From positions 1 through 5,384 of the forward strand of contig JAAVAA010000009.1 of NCBI GenBank assembly GCA_014804285.1: a stretch of DNA of 5,384 nt, in the 5' to 3' direction. This document shows, one piece after another, positions 4,705 through 5,384 of this stretch (position 1 is the stretch's first letter; every line of letters starts with the position of its first letter). A program made the translations under genes and the position numbers. The notes under the pieces are model-generated. The model had not been told where the DNA came from, did not search any database, and saw only the letters and a list, made by a program, of their open reading frames with translations. This stretch comes from Lachnospiraceae bacterium. GTDB taxonomy: Bacteria; Bacillota; Clostridia; Lachnospirales; Lachnospiraceae.

Positions 4705-5384
4705 ATGGAAGAGAAATATTCAGAGGAATGGCTGGAACTTATACATAAGAGAGAGGAATATGAAAAAGCTTCTTTTTTATACAATAAAGTAAATGAAAAC
4801 CAAAGGAGCAAGATTTAAGAAAAGCACTAAAAGAATCAAATGTTTTGGAGCAATGGCCTGTGATAAAAATGATGAAAGAAGGATATATATATTCAGATTC
4901 AATTGAGTTGGTTTTAGATGAAGTTGTAGAAATTGCCACAACAGGGTATGAGGAATGCGTTGGCGGGGCAGTAGGGGCATTAAATCATTTAAACATGAAA
5001 AAGTGGAAGAATAAAATAATCCAACTGGTAATTTTTTACACGGAAAATAATTTAAAAGATAAAGCGGTATTTCATTATTCATGGCATTTATTATACAGAC
5101 TTGGATTCAAGCAGGCTTTGATAGATTATGTTGAAAAATATGAAGAATATATGGAAGGAGAACTTGATGAGGAGTATGGGGAAGTATTGGAGACAGTTGT
5201 GATAGAAGATATTTTTATGCCCCCGATATTAAAATTATTAAGTGAAAATAAGGAACAGCAACTATTAGAAGATATATTTAGGTATTTTGAAGAAATAGTA
5301 AATAGTGATGATATACAATTAATAAATATCTTTGTGATTACTGTTTTAGAAATTTTAGGAAATGATAAGCTGATTTTAGAGAAG
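4705..5384 (+). pseudogene. Helical protein gene, frameshifted near codon 31, 3' end off window
   Basis: ATG 4705 follows GGAAAG (4694-4699) and encodes 37 residues (MEEKYSEEWLELIHKREEYE and on) before TAA 4816-4818. The frame one base back is then open from 4797 to the window end, 196 codons, with clear coding character: LEQWPVIKMMKEGYIYSDSI, ECVGGAVGALNHLNMKKWK, HYSWHLLYRLGFKQALIDYV and more. Joining the frames in 4797-4815 gives at least 227 residues, nearly all predicted amphipathic helix in repeated pairs, a HEAT/ARM-like arrangement. The upstream part of the second frame is closed by TGA 4794-4796, so the break is confined to about 20 bases. A single missing base would explain it. The family is not recognised. 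A role as an immunity or scaffold protein is only suggested by context. It may be a real pseudogene or an assembly error. Confidence 0.65.

Noticed and set aside
4777..5082. Open frame on the - strand, 101 codons
   Set aside because: It is antisense to the coding frame of the frameshifted helical gene. Its leucine-rich composition is what antisense reading of AT-rich helical codons produces.
1..5384. CRISPR array or integron-like attC cassette boundaries
   Set aside because: No regularly spaced direct repeats were seen, and no common sequence recurs at the gene boundaries.

Overview
The window looks like chromosomal accessory DNA from an AT-rich Gram-positive bacterium, most likely a Clostridia/Lachnospiraceae-type Firmicute. 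The evidence is low GC, A/T-ending codons, strong AGGAGG-type ribosome binding sites and some TTG/GTG starts. All supported genes lie on the + strand. No rRNA, tRNA, CRISPR array, transposase or integrase is visible. The taxonomic guess is inference only.

The theme is a row of small cytosolic proteins of the kind that act as immunity proteins against polymorphic (LXG/Rhs/CDI-type) toxins. Three proteins belong to the SMI1/KNR4 (SUKH) family: a paralogous pair at 741-1211 and 1402-1875, and a third with a long C-terminal tail at 2937-3497. A fourth, at 3490-3915, looks like the YrhA branch of the same superfamily. A DUF6881 protein with an added C-terminal region is at 4189-4632. Two unrecognised helical proteins flank the later part: an intact one at 2097-2534, and a frameshifted one starting at 4705 that runs off the right edge.

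Between the intact genes lies debris. At the left edge is the tail of an unknown protein (3-113), overlapped by a small gene that appears frameshifted at an A6 tract (106-434). Short stop-bounded pieces lie at 2538-2627, 2593-2778 and 3955-4143. The intergenic stretch 1876-1972 is packed with perfect or near-perfect hairpins. A stem-loop plus T-run at 4644-4678 is the best terminator.

My reading is an orphan-immunity array: several immunity-type genes of different families, mostly each with its own ribosome binding site, accumulated without complete toxin genes in view, with older cassettes decaying. Only 3-113/106-434 and 2937-3497/3490-3915 overlap directly, both through a TTG start inside the preceding stop region. 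That each gene protects against a particular toxin is inferred from family and context, not shown by the sequence.
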